From PALSA-505 sp035308365 (GTDB lineage: Bacteria > Actinomycetota > Actinomycetes > Streptosporangiales > Streptosporangiaceae): 14,078 nucleotides of DNA. The stretch is taken from contig DATGGU010000001.1 of assembly GCA_035308365.1 (NCBI GenBank), positions 1-14,078 on the forward strand. The letters run 5' to 3'. Every line of letters starts with the position of its first letter. The first letter of the stretch is position 1. Both the position numbers and the translations under genes were made by a program. Below the pieces are notes generated by a model, which saw only the letters and a list, made by a program, of their open reading frames with translations, ran no database searches and was not told the origin of the DNA. Positions 6,744 to 13,915 of this stretch are shown here, in pieces.

Positions 6744-9357
6744 GATCCCTCTCATGTCGCGCGAGGACGAGCTGAAACGGATTCTCGAGCGGCTGAAGGG
6801 ACCGGATCCCGCTGCCTTCGTGCTGGCCGGGGCGGTCGGCGTCGGCAAGACCCGGCTCGCATCCGAAGCGGCCAGGTCGGCCGTCCAGCTCGGCTTCGCT
6901 ACAGCCCGGGCGGCCGCTACGCGCGCGGCGGCTTCCATTCCGTTCGGCCCGTTCGCACCGCTTCTTCCGGACATATCGCCTTCTCCCCCGGGCCGGCTGG
7001 GGCTCTTCCGGCAGGCGAACGACGCCATCCTGGAACGGGCCGGCCCGGACCGGAAACTTCTTCTGGTGGTCGATGACGCGCAGTTCCTTGACGAGGGCTC
7101 GGCCGCCCTGGTGCACCAGCTAGTTCATGCGGGAACGTGCAGTGTGCTGGCCAGCTTGCGGACGCCAGGGCCGGTCCCGGACCCAGTGACCGCACTGTGG
7201 AAGGACGGTCTGGCAGAGCGGATCGACCTCGGCTCGTGGAGCGAGACACAGACCGAGGCGGTGGTTGCCGCCGTCCTGGGCGGCCCGATCGCGAGCGGTT
7301 CCGTCCGGCGGCTCTGGGAGCTAAGCGGAGGCAACGCTCTGTACCTGCGTGAGCTGCTGATCGGCGCCGTCGATTCGGGCGCGCTGTGCGAGGCCGGCGG
7401 GATTTGGGCACTGCGCATGCCGCTTACCGCGCCCGGCCGGTTGCTGGAACTGGTAGCGTCCCGGCTGTCCGGCCTGGCGCCCGAAACGGTCGCCGTGATC
7501 GAACTGCTTGCGGCAGGCGAGCCGCTCGGTGTCCCGCTGCTCGAAAAGATCAACGACCCGGCTGGGCTGGAGGATGCCGAATTCCAGGGGATCGTGCACG
7601 TATACCAGGATGGGCGGCGAACAGTCGCCCGGCTGGCTCATCCGGTCTATGGCGAGGCGCTGCGCCAGACCCTGCCCCGGTCCCGGCTACGGCGGATATC
7701 GGCCGTCCTGGCCGACGCGCTCAAGGCGGCCGGCGCCCGGCGGCGAGAGGACCTGCTGCGCTTGGGTCGCTGGCGGCTCGACTCCGGAACACCCGGCGAC
7801 CCGGTTCTGCTGAGCCGGGCTGCACGGCGGGCTGGCGAGATGTTCGATATGGAACTCGCCGCCCGGCTCGCCCAGGCCTCGCTGGATCTGGGCGGTGGCG
7901 TCGATGCGGGCCTGGTGCTCGGCGAGGCCAAGTTCCGGTCCGGCCGGCACAAGCAAGCAGAGTCCGTGCTCGCTGACATGGTCCCGCGCTGCCGGACCGA
8001 TGATGAACGGGCCCGTATCGCCAGTGCGCGGGCGCACAACTTCCACAACCTGCTGGGTGACCCGGACTCTGCCAAGGCCGTTCTGGCTGAGGCCCTGAAG
8101 GCCGTCACCGACGAAACTCCACGCCTCCAGTTGCTCGGCCGCCTGGCGACGATCAAGCTTCTCGAGCCGGACCTGGAGGGCGCACTGGCCGCGGCTGAGG
8201 CATTGCTCGACAGCGACGACGACGTGATGTACAGCCGGGGGACCTACGTTTCCTCCATTGCCCTGGCATTCCGGGGGCAAGGAAAGGCTGCCATCGATCT
8301 TGCCGGCAAAGGCCTGGAACGCCACCGCCGGGCCAGCGGTATCCCCCAGTTGCCGGAGGCACAGCTCATCGGTGCGGTTTACGGCCACATCGGCATGGGG
8401 TGGCTTGCCGAGGCCGAGGCGGCCGCTGTGACCGCTTACCAAGCCTGCCTAGCCGCCGGCGACAAAGAGGGACAGGCGACGCACCTGTTCCTCAGGGGCT
8501 GTGTCCTGATCGAGCGGGGCCACCTGCCCCGGGCGTCGAAGGCGTTCCTGGACGGCGCATCGGTCAACCGCGAGATCCACGACCTTGCGGCGCTGCGCTG
8601 GTGCCTGTCCGGCCTCGCCCTGGCTGAAGCGATGAGCGGGCACACCGACCGGGCCGTGGCGGCCAGCGCCGAGCGGGACCTACAGCCGGTGAGCCCCATG
8701 ATGGTCTACGAGCCAGATCTGGTCGACCGGGGCCGGGCGTGGGTGAGCGCCGCCACCGGGGAGCTGTCACGAGCCTGTGAGATCCTGGCTGGGGCCGCGG
8801 CACGGGCTGAGGCCGCCACGCTGCATATCGCGGAAGCCCGGCTTTTGCACGACGTTGCCCGTCTCGGGCAACCGGACCTGGTGGCACCGCGCCTGGCCGT
8901 CCTCGCGGAGATGGTCGACGGTGATTTCGTCCCCGCGCTCGCTGCTCACGCCGCTGCCCTTGTCCATGCGGACGCTGCCGGCCTCGAAGCCGCCGGGCTC
9001 ACCTTGGAGGCGATCGGGGCGTCGCTGCTCGCGGTCGAGGCGTATCTGGCCGCGGCTGCGGGTTACCGCTCCGAAGGGCAGGCCCGGGCCGCGAGCACGA
9101 TGGCGAGGCGGGCCGGAGAACTCGCCGCCAGGTGTGGGAACGTCAGGCCCCCCTGGCTGTCGTTCAGCCCGGACAGCGAACGGCTTACCCGGCGCGAACG
9201 GGAGGTGGCGGCCATGGCCGCAGCCGGTGCGTCGAGCCGGGACATCGCCACCAGGCTCGTCGTGTCCGTCCGGACCGTGGACAACCATCTTCAGAACGCT
9301 TACAGCAAGCTCGGGGTAACCAGCCGCGAGGAGCTGGCCCGGGTCCTGCGCGGCTGA
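6721..9357 (+). CDS. LAL-type LuxR-family transcriptional regulator with ATPase domain
   Basis: Large ATP-binding regulator of the LuxR family, 878 aa from GTG 6721, within the usual 850-1000 aa range. Walker A is GAVGVGKT (residues 37-44, Lys43) and Walker B is LLLVVDDAQ with Asp118-Asp119. The middle (about 300-800) is alanine/leucine-rich helical repeat sequence typical of TPR-like signal domains. The C-terminus from residue 822 (LTRREREV...SSRDIATRL...VRTVDNHLQNAYSKLGV) is a complete LuxR HTH. I saw no TTA codon, so bldA control is not suggested. Start choice: the frame is open to GTG 6610, but that is inside a terminator; GTG 6721 gives MRKTLTAEIPL and ATG 6754 gives MSREDELKRI, both with weak ribosome sites. 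Target genes and ligand are not evident. It is separated by terminators from both neighbours and converges on the MFS gene. Confidence 0.93.
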   Translation: MRKTLTAEIPLMSREDELKRILERLKGPDPAAFVLAGAVGVGKTRLASEAARSAVQLGFATARAAATRAAASIPFGPFAPLLPDISPSPPGRLGLFRQANDAILERAGPDRKLLLVVDDAQFLDEGSAALVHQLVHAGTCSVLASLRTPGPVPDPVTALWKDGLAERIDLGSWSETQTEAVVAAVLGGPIASGSVRRLWELSGGNALYLRELLIGAVDSGALCEAGGIWALRMPLTAPGRLLELVASRLSGLAPETVAVIELLAAGEPLGVPLLEKINDPAGLEDAEFQGIVHVYQDGRRTVARLAHPVYGEALRQTLPRSRLRRISAVLADALKAAGARRREDLLRLGRWRLDSGTPGDPVLLSRAARRAGEMFDMELAARLAQASLDLGGGVDAGLVLGEAKFRSGRHKQAESVLADMVPRCRTDDERARIASARAHNFHNLLGDPDSAKAVLAEALKAVTDETPRLQLLGRLATIKLLEPDLEGALAAAEALLDSDDDVMYSRGTYVSSIALAFRGQGKAAIDLAGKGLERHRRASGIPQLPEAQLIGAVYGHIGMGWLAEAEAAAVTAYQACLAAGDKEGQATHLFLRGCVLIERGHLPRASKAFLDGASVNREIHDLAALRWCLSGLALAEAMSGHTDRAVAASAERDLQPVSPMMVYEPDLVDRGRAWVSAATGELSRACEILAGAAARAEAATLHIAEARLLHDVARLGQPDLVAPRLAVLAEMVDGDFVPALAAHAAALVHADAAGLEAAGLTLEAIGASLLAVEAYLAAAAGYRSEGQARAASTMARRAGELAARCGNVRPPWLSFSPDSERLTRREREVAAMAAAGASSRDIATRLVVSVRTVDNHLQNAYSKLGVTSREELARVLRG

Positions 9358-9405
9358 GCAGCCCAGGCCGGTTTCGGTGCAGATCCGTGCCGGAGACGGC
9401 CACCG

Positions 9406-9448
9406 GCACGCACGAGGCGGGCCGGGTTCCCGGCCCGCCTCGCCGTGC
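9406..9448. terminator. Bidirectional hairpin between convergent LuxR and MFS genes
   Basis: GAGGCGGGCCGGG (9414-9426) and its exact complement (9429-9441) form a 13-bp stem with a two-base TT apex. An outer pair GCACG (9406-9410) with CGTGC (9444-9448) extends it across a small internal loop. It lies 49 bases after the regulator stop and 7 bases beyond the transporter stop on the other strand, so it can serve both transcripts. Confidence 0.85.
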
Positions 9449-9454
9449 GGGGTC

Positions 9455-10978
9455 CTAGTCGGCGGATTCGCTGCCGACGCGGACGAGCCGCGGAGCTGGC
9501 GCGGTGGCCGGGCTGGCCGGGGTGCGGTCACGGATCGCCAGCAGGATGACCAGCAGGGCGCAGACGTCGAAGATGGCCGCGACCCCGAACGAGGTGGCCA
9601 TGCCGTGGGAGATGATGTGGTGCTGTTCGGCGATCCTGGTCAGCCCGGCCAGCGGGTGGGCGGCCGCGTTCCTGCTGGCAGTGCCGAAGATGGTCACCAG
9701 AGCGGCCAGCCCGAGCGAGCCGCCGACCTGCTGCATGACGTTGACCATGCTGGCCGCCGCGCCAGAGTCCTCGGGTGGTACTCCGGCCAGCGAGGCGCTG
9801 GTCAGCGGGACGAACACGATACCCAGGCCGGCGCCGAGCAGCATCATCGGGCCGAGCACGCCACTGGCGTAGCTGGTGACCGGTGAGACCCTGGACAGCC
9901 AGGCCATGCCCGCGATAACCGGCAGCATGCCAGCCACCATGAGCGGCTTGGCCGGGAACCGCGCGATCAGCCTGGGTGCCAGCCGGGACACGGCGAACAG
10001 CGTGACCGTCATCGGCAGGAACGCGACTCCGGCGCGCAGCGGGCTGAAGCCGAGGATCTCCTGGACGAACTGGGTGAGGAAGAAGAACATGCCGAACATG
10101 CCGGCCACCAGCAGCAGCCTGGCCAGGAAGGAGCCCGAACGGCTCAGGTCGGCGAACAGCCGCAGCGGGGTGATCGGCTGGCGCACCCTGGTCTCGTTGA
10201 CCAGGAAGACGGCGAGCAGGACGACGGCGGCGACGAGCGTGGCGACCGTCGCGGGGGCACTCCAGCCGTTGGACGCGGCCCAGATGAACGCGAACACCAG
10301 TGACGCCACACCGGCCGTGGAGGTCACCGCCCCGGCCACGTCGAAGCGCCCGGACTGACGCGGGGTCTCGGCCACGAACAGCGGCGCCAGCACGACCACC
10401 GCAATCCCGATCGGCACGTTGATGAACAGCACCCAGCGCCAATCCAGCCACTCGGTGATCATCCCGCCGAGCACGAGGCCCAGCGAGCCGCCACCGGTGA
10501 CGACCGCGGTGTAGATGCCGAGTGCCTTGATCCGCTGCCGCCCCTCGGGGAACGCCGAGACGATCAGGGCGAGCACGGCCGGTGTGGCGAGCGCGCCGCC
10601 AACCCCCTGGGCGGCGCGGGCCGCGAGCAGCCACGGCGCCGAATTGGCCAGGCCACCGGCCAGTGAGGCGATGGTGAACAGGGCAATACCGGCCAGGAAG
10701 ACCCGGCGCCTGCCGAGGATGTCACCGGCTCTCCCGCCCAGCATCAGCAGGCCGCCGAATGCCAGCGTGTATCCGTTCATCACCCACGACAAACTTGTCG
10801 CGGTGAAGTGCAAGCCTGTCGCGATGTGCGGAAGAGCGATATTTACGACGGTCATGTCGAGGATGACCATGAGCTGAGCGCCCAGCATGATCGCGAGAGC
10901 GATACCGGGGCGCCCGGAGCGCCGGCGGCCGACCGCCGGCGGCGCGTCCGAAGTCATCGGGGTAGAAGGAGCGGGCAC
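9455..10978 (-). CDS. MFS multidrug exporter, DHA2 (EmrB/QacA) family
   Basis: Inner-membrane proton-driven drug efflux pump of the 14-helix DHA2 type, 507 aa from GTG 10978. Family signatures: LDMTVVNIALP in helix 1 (about residues 40-50), motif A GGRAGDILGRRR (about 81-92), and a motif C region TGGGSLGLVLGG before WRWVLFINVPIG. Many hydrophobic segments follow, ending with a short polar Pro/Ala tail. The frame is open to a TTG at 11140, but that triplet is part of the -35 box, so it is not the start. GTG 10978 has a GGAGG four bases upstream; ATG 10957 and ATG 11017 have no comparable site. It is transcribed divergently from a TetR gene with an operator in between, which indicates substrate-inducible derepression. 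The drug is not predictable. Confidence 0.94.
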   Translation of the reverse strand: MPAPSTPMTSDAPPAVGRRRSGRPGIALAIMLGAQLMVILDMTVVNIALPHIATGLHFTATSLSWVMNGYTLAFGGLLMLGGRAGDILGRRRVFLAGIALFTIASLAGGLANSAPWLLAARAAQGVGGALATPAVLALIVSAFPEGRQRIKALGIYTAVVTGGGSLGLVLGGMITEWLDWRWVLFINVPIGIAVVVLAPLFVAETPRQSGRFDVAGAVTSTAGVASLVFAFIWAASNGWSAPATVATLVAAVVLLAVFLVNETRVRQPITPLRLFADLSRSGSFLARLLLVAGMFGMFFFLTQFVQEILGFSPLRAGVAFLPMTVTLFAVSRLAPRLIARFPAKPLMVAGMLPVIAGMAWLSRVSPVTSYASGVLGPMMLLGAGLGIVFVPLTSASLAGVPPEDSGAAASMVNVMQQVGGSLGLAALVTIFGTASRNAAAHPLAGLTRIAEQHHIISHGMATSFGVAAIFDVCALLVILLAIRDRTPASPATAPAPRLVRVGSESAD

Positions 10979-10982
10979 TGAA

Positions 10983-10987
10983 CCTCC
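10983..10987 (-). promoter_or_regulatory. Ribosome binding site deciding the MFS start
   Basis: CCTCC on the + strand is GGAGG on the - strand, four bases before GTG 10978. It is the only good Shine-Dalgarno match near the candidate starts, so it favours GTG 10978 over the two in-frame ATGs. Confidence 0.65.
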
Positions 10988-11094
10988 GTGATGGGTTCGT
11001 GAGCTGCCGTGGGACATGGTTCCGGCGAAGGAAGCGCTGTGCTTTCCCGCGTTCTGCTTGGGTCCTGGGCGGTCGCCGGTTCGTGAGGTAGAGT

Positions 11095-11131
11095 GGAGGG
11101 ACACTCCGTTTACTATACGGAGGCACCCTCC
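11095..11131. promoter_or_regulatory. Nested palindromic operator between TetR and MFS genes
   Basis: The inner 19-bp palindrome CTCCGTTTA-C-TATACGGAG (11104-11122) has eight of nine matched pairs. An outer GGAGGG (11095-11100) and CCCTCC (11126-11131) share the same centre, 11113, after a three-base unmatched step. This is the size and position expected of a TetR-family operator in a divergent repressor/efflux pair. Binding here would block the MFS promoter and, being 20-60 bases before the TetR start, would probably also autoregulate tetR. Confidence 0.7.
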
Positions 11132-11140
11132 GATTAGCAA
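11112..11140 (-). promoter_or_regulatory. Sigma70-like promoter of the MFS gene
   Basis: On the - strand, TTGCTA (11140-11135) and TATAGT (11117-11112) are separated by exactly 17 bases. They match four of six bases of the -35 consensus and five of six of the -10 consensus. Transcription would begin near 11105, leaving an untranslated leader of about 125 bases. The -10 box and most of the spacer (up to 11131) lie in the TetR operator. Confidence 0.65.
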
Positions 11141-11151
11141 GTGATTAAATC

Positions 11152-11940
11152 ATGGCGATGACGAGTAGCTCCGCGGCGTCCGAGACCGCCCACCCGGCCC
11201 AGCCAGCGAGTTCTTCTGAACCGGCAAACTCGGTCGGGCCAGCGAGCCCGGGTGAGCCGACAGGGCCGGGCGAGCCGGCGAGCCTACGTGGTCCGGCGGG
11301 CCCTGCTGAACCGACTGGTCCAGGCGGGCCGGCGAGCTCGGGCGGCCCATCGAACTCGGGCGGGCCGGCGATGCGGGCCGACGCGCGCCGCAACAGGGAG
11401 CGGCTGCTGACGGCCGCGACTGATGCGTTCGCCGAGCACGGGGCCGATGCGCCGCTCGAAGACATCGCCAAGCGGGCGGGCGTGGGGATCGGCACGCTCT
11501 ACCGCCACTTCCCCACCCGCGAACTGCTCCAGGAGAGCGTGTTCCGCAGTCAGGTGGACGTCGTCTGCGCCCGCGGCCGGGATCTCGCCGACGCCCCCGC
11601 TCCCGCCGACGCGCTGAACGCCTGGCTGCACGCCCTGGTCTCTTACCTTGCCACCAAGCGTGGCCTGTCCAAGGCCCTGATAGAAAGGCTTGGCCGGGAC
11701 TCCGAGCTGATCTCCTCCTGCAGCCAGATCATGCGCGAGACGGCGGCCGGCCTTCTCGAACGCGCCCAGCGTGCCGGAACGGTCCGCTCCGACGTCTCCG
11801 CCATGGACGTCATGCGCCTGGTGCACGGCATCGCCGTGGCGACCGAACACGCCCCCGAGGAAACGGGCCGGCTGATCTCCCTCATGTTCGACGGCCTCCG
11901 CGTCCCCGCAGGCCAGCCCGCCAGCCCAGCCACCACCTGA
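11152..11940 (+). CDS. TetR-family repressor with Pro/Gly/Ser N-terminal extension
   Basis: DNA-binding repressor expected to control the divergent exporter. From ATG 11152 (262 aa), residues 3-73 are low-complexity Gly/Pro/Ser/Glu/Ala with repeated GPGEP-, GPAS- and SGGP-type units. The TetR core begins at Met74 (ATG 11371): RADARRNRERLL, then a helix-turn-helix at about 102-120 (LEDIAKRAGVGIGTLYRHF). The C-terminal helical ligand domain ends with a short Pro/Ala tail. Neither start has a clear Shine-Dalgarno sequence. The operator ends 20 bases before ATG 11152, so that start fits a short leader; if translation begins at 11371, the extension is an untranslated leader of over 200 bases and the protein is 189 aa, the normal TetR size. 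The family call is secure, the start is not. Confidence 0.9.
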   Translation: MAMTSSSAASETAHPAQPASSSEPANSVGPASPGEPTGPGEPASLRGPAGPAEPTGPGGPASSGGPSNSGGPAMRADARRNRERLLTAATDAFAEHGADAPLEDIAKRAGVGIGTLYRHFPTRELLQESVFRSQVDVVCARGRDLADAPAPADALNAWLHALVSYLATKRGLSKALIERLGRDSELISSCSQIMRETAAGLLERAQRAGTVRSDVSAMDVMRLVHGIAVATEHAPEETGRLISLMFDGLRVPAGQPASPATT

Positions 11941-12154
11941 TCGAACCGGTCCTGACCACCCGATGGCGCGGCCGGGGTCCTGGGCCGGATCTCCACGTCG
12001 TGACGGCGTCAGCCAGTGCCCGTCCAGTTACGCTCAAGCCACCAGTCAGCCGCTGGACCGGTAAGAGCCTCCAGTGGGGCGGGGGCCAGGCCGCCCGGAT
12101 TGCGACTGACCGGCTGGCGCCGAACGTCGCTATCCGGCCAGCCTGGCCCCGCTG

Positions 12155-12289
12155 ACCACGAGCGTTGAATGGCGCGTTAAGTGCAATACATAGTGGGGGG
12201 CACCCAGTCGGACAGCCGGCGTTCGGCGGCAGCCGACCAGCCGGATGGCCGAGTGGGTGCCCCCGCCCGCTGAATTCAGTGCTTGTGGT
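12155..12289. repeat. 135-nt nested inverted-repeat element, MITE-like or structured RNA
   Basis: The outer arms 12155-12170 (ACCACGAGCGTTGAAT) and 12274-12289 (ATTCAGTGCTTGTGGT) match at 13 of 16 positions as DNA. All three mismatches become G-U pairs in RNA read from the + strand, so the RNA stem is unbroken. Inside is a perfect 11-bp stem, GGGGGCACCCA (12196-12206) with TGGGTGCCCCC (12254-12264). Its 47-base interior folds into GTCGG/CCGAC (12207-12211 with 12233-12237), capped by GCCG/CGGC, plus a small hairpin near 12240-12250. CTGAATTCAG (12270-12279) is a palindrome overlapping the right arm. Terminal inverted repeats without a gene fit a MITE remnant; compensating G-U pairs fit a transcribed RNA. 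Confidence 0.5.
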
Positions 12290-12300
12290 TCTACCAGCGT

Positions 12301-12326
12301 GGCTTGGCCAGGGGTACTGGCCAGCC
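12301..12326 (+). terminator. Candidate terminator hairpin, GGC-TGGCCAG stem
   Basis: TGGCCAG (12305-12311) and CTGGCCA (12317-12323) form a perfect 7-bp stem with loop GGGTA. GGC/GCC pairs extend it past one bulged T. It is followed by GGTTATCTTT, a modest T-rich tail. It lies 360 bases after the TetR stop and just downstream of the nested repeat element, so it may end a transcript through that element. Confidence 0.4.
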
Positions 12327-12358
12327 GGTTATCTTTGGGTCCTGTGGGTAGGTGGGTT

Positions 12359-12491
12359 CGGGGTAATCTGTCCGCCGGGCCAGCGCGCATGAGCTACTCG
12401 CGTGCGGGCTGACCTGGTGAACACCATGGGTGGCCCGCACTCCTGGGTCGGCTCGGCCAGCCAGGCAACCCCCCGTAACTCGTGATAGGCG
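12359..12491 (+). ncRNA. Multi-hairpin leader-like region upstream of RCC1 gene
   Basis: A closing pair CGGGG (12359-12363) with CCCCG (12471-12475) encloses several hairpins. These are GCGCATGAG-CTA-CTCGCGTGC (12385-12405, one A-C mismatch), GTGCGGGC (12402-12409) with GCCCGCAC (12433-12440, perfect) around an inner TGGT/ACCA hairpin, and CCTGG/CCAGG (12442-12446 with 12461-12465) around GGC-TCG-GCC. The first two overlap and exclude each other, as in a switch. TAACTC (12476) and TAGGCG (12486) recall the 3' end of ydaO-type c-di-AMP riboswitches, but the conserved 5' GGGGAACC block is not found, so no known class is assigned. Confidence 0.35.
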
Positions 12492-12604
12492 GCGTGAGGA
12501 TTGTGGTGAACGGTGTGACGTTTGGTGACCGGCTGACCGTTGTCTACTGGTGTCCGCTAACTTGTGTCCACGTAGTCTAGTTTTCCGATCGAAATAGATT
12601 CATA

Positions 12605-13843
12605 ATGTGGCTTATGAGAGAATCGCTACTCGCTGTCGCGAGGAAATCACTGTTCGTCGGAGGTGGGCTCTGCCTCCCGCTTGTGCTTTCCGCCAGCCCC
12701 GCGCTGGCTCATCCGGTGGCGGTCCCCCCGCAAGCGACTCTGCAGACCTCCAGGACCATCGAGCACTGGGGGTCTTACACCGGCGGCGACCAGGGCGACC
12801 GGACGCTGCGGCCGAAGGCTATGAACCTGCCGGGGCCGATCGCCCAGATAGCCACCTCAAATTCAACCGAGTATGCGCTGCTCACCAACGGCACCCTGTA
12901 CGCCTGGGGGCTGGGCACCAACGGGCAGCTCGGAGACGGCAACGACCGGGACTCGTTCGGCGCCCCGGTGCAGGTGCGCTTCCCGTTCGGGGTGCGGATC
13001 GCATCGATTCCAACCGATGTGATGCCGTTCGACACAGCCCTGGCCGTGGATACGCAAGGTAACGTCTGGGGCTGGGGCCTCAACCAGAACGGCGAGCTGT
13101 GCCTGGGTAACACCCGGTCCTACAGCACGCCGCAGCGGCTCCCGTTCTCTCGCGTGACCGCCGTCGCCGGGGCCGGTGCGCACGCACTGTACGACTCCAA
13201 CGGGTTCGTGTACGCCTGCGGCAGCGGCCGTGACGGCGAGCTGGGCGACGGCGGCCAGAGCTCCAGCACCAGACCGGTCCGGGTACAGAACCTGGCCGGC
13301 GGGTCGGTCAGCACGCTCGTCGCCTCCTACGCCAATTCTGGCGCACTGCTGAACAACGGCGCGTATTTCGACTGGGGCTACGACGGTGCGGGACAGCTCG
13401 GGAACGGGACCGTCAACCAGCCGGCCGACGTGCCCGTCCAGGTGCCGCTCCCCGGGGCGGTCGCTCAGGTCGCGCTGGGTGGCTCGCTGTTCAGCAACGG
13501 GCAGACGATCGTGATGCTGACCGACGGCAACCTGTTTGCCTGGGGTAACGACAGCGCCTACCAGCTGGGCAACGGGCAGACCGGCACCTTCCCGTCGCCC
13601 ATCCGGATTGAGCCTCCCAACGGGGTGAGCTACGTTGCCCTCGCGACCGGGGGCAACACCTCCTATGGCATCTCGGACACCGGGGAGGTCTGGGCCTGGG
13701 GCGCCGGCGGCCAGGGGCAGATCGGCAACGGGACGACCCACGGGGCCAAGCTGCCCGTTCCGGTAGCTGGCGGGGCGGCGCAGATCTCCGCGACCGCCGG
13801 TGACGTCGCCATCAGCCTGCAGGGCGGCGGATCCCAGCCGTAG
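12605..13843 (+). CDS. Secreted RCC1-repeat beta-propeller protein
   Basis: Exported seven-bladed beta-propeller protein of the RCC1 repeat type, 412 aa from ATG 12605. A signal peptide (MRESLLAVARK, hydrophobic core, cleavage after SPALA) is followed by six clear repeats at residues 97, 153, 201, 253, 309 and 361. Each has a (W/C)G-x(4-5)-G-x-L/I-G-type core such as YAWGLGTNGQLGDGN. A degenerate first blade lies at WG55-56. The spacing of 48-56 residues is normal for RCC1. The Streptomyces beta-lactamase inhibitor BLIP-II has this architecture but shorter blades; the function here is unknown. ATG 12614 is an equally good start. Neither has a ribosome site, and TAGATT (12595-12600) could be a -10 box giving an almost leaderless transcript from 12614. 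It ends near a shared terminator with the convergent Lrp-type gene. Confidence 0.9.
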   Translation: MWLMRESLLAVARKSLFVGGGLCLPLVLSASPALAHPVAVPPQATLQTSRTIEHWGSYTGGDQGDRTLRPKAMNLPGPIAQIATSNSTEYALLTNGTLYAWGLGTNGQLGDGNDRDSFGAPVQVRFPFGVRIASIPTDVMPFDTALAVDTQGNVWGWGLNQNGELCLGNTRSYSTPQRLPFSRVTAVAGAGAHALYDSNGFVYACGSGRDGELGDGGQSSSTRPVRVQNLAGGSVSTLVASYANSGALLNNGAYFDWGYDGAGQLGNGTVNQPADVPVQVPLPGAVAQVALGGSLFSNGQTIVMLTDGNLFAWGNDSAYQLGNGQTGTFPSPIRIEPPNGVSYVALATGGNTSYGISDTGEVWAWGAGGQGQIGNGTTHGAKLPVPVAGGAAQISATAGDVAISLQGGGSQP

Positions 13844-13889
13844 TCAGAAGGGTGGCAGGCCAGGAGGTCTCCCCCGCGTCACCACGACA

Positions 13890-13915
13890 GCCGCCCGGGC
13901 TCACCGCCGGGCGGC
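13890..13915. terminator. Hairpin between RCC1 gene and convergent Lrp/AsnC gene
   Basis: GCCGCCCGG (13890-13898) and CCGGGCGGC (13907-13915) form a perfect 9-bp stem with an eight-base loop, 46 bases after the RCC1 stop. It overlaps the last five codons and stop of the - strand gene (stop at 13901-13903), so it would act mainly for the + strand transcript. A moderately T-rich CTGTTCTGGGGGTGTTT follows on the + strand. Confidence 0.65.

Larger units (their letters stand above)
11941..12604. other. 664-base gene-free interval rich in inverted repeats
   Basis: No convincing coding region on either strand; short open frames here lack ribosome sites and family similarity. From left to right it holds a small palindrome TGACG-G-CGTCA (12001-12011), the nested inverted-repeat element (12155-12289), a terminator-like hairpin (12301-12326) and a multi-hairpin leader-like region (12359-12491). 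A region of lower GC content (about 12540-12610) leads into the RCC1-repeat gene. Bases 12012-12150 show nothing I can name. Confidence 0.7.

Noticed and set aside
10979..11140. MFS start at TTG 11140 giving a 561-residue protein
   Set aside because: The TTG is the beginning of the -35 box, and the TetR operator and -10 box would lie inside the gene. GTG 10978 has a good ribosome site.
12171..12195. Integron attC-like core GTTAAGT
   Set aside because: A matching partner core at the other end of the inverted repeat and an integrase gene are both missing; a single seven-base match is expected by chance.
12130..12392. Short overlapping open frames on both strands (75 and 86 residues)
   Set aside because: They cross the nested inverted-repeat element, lack ribosome sites and show no similarity I recognise.
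12416..12470. Cobalamin riboswitch-like blocks (GGTGAAC, GCCCGCACT, AGCCAGGCAACC)
   Set aside because: The pieces resemble parts of the B12 box in order, but spacing is far too short, the GGGAA element is missing, and the downstream gene is not a cobalamin-related one. Kept only as a reason to run a covariance search.
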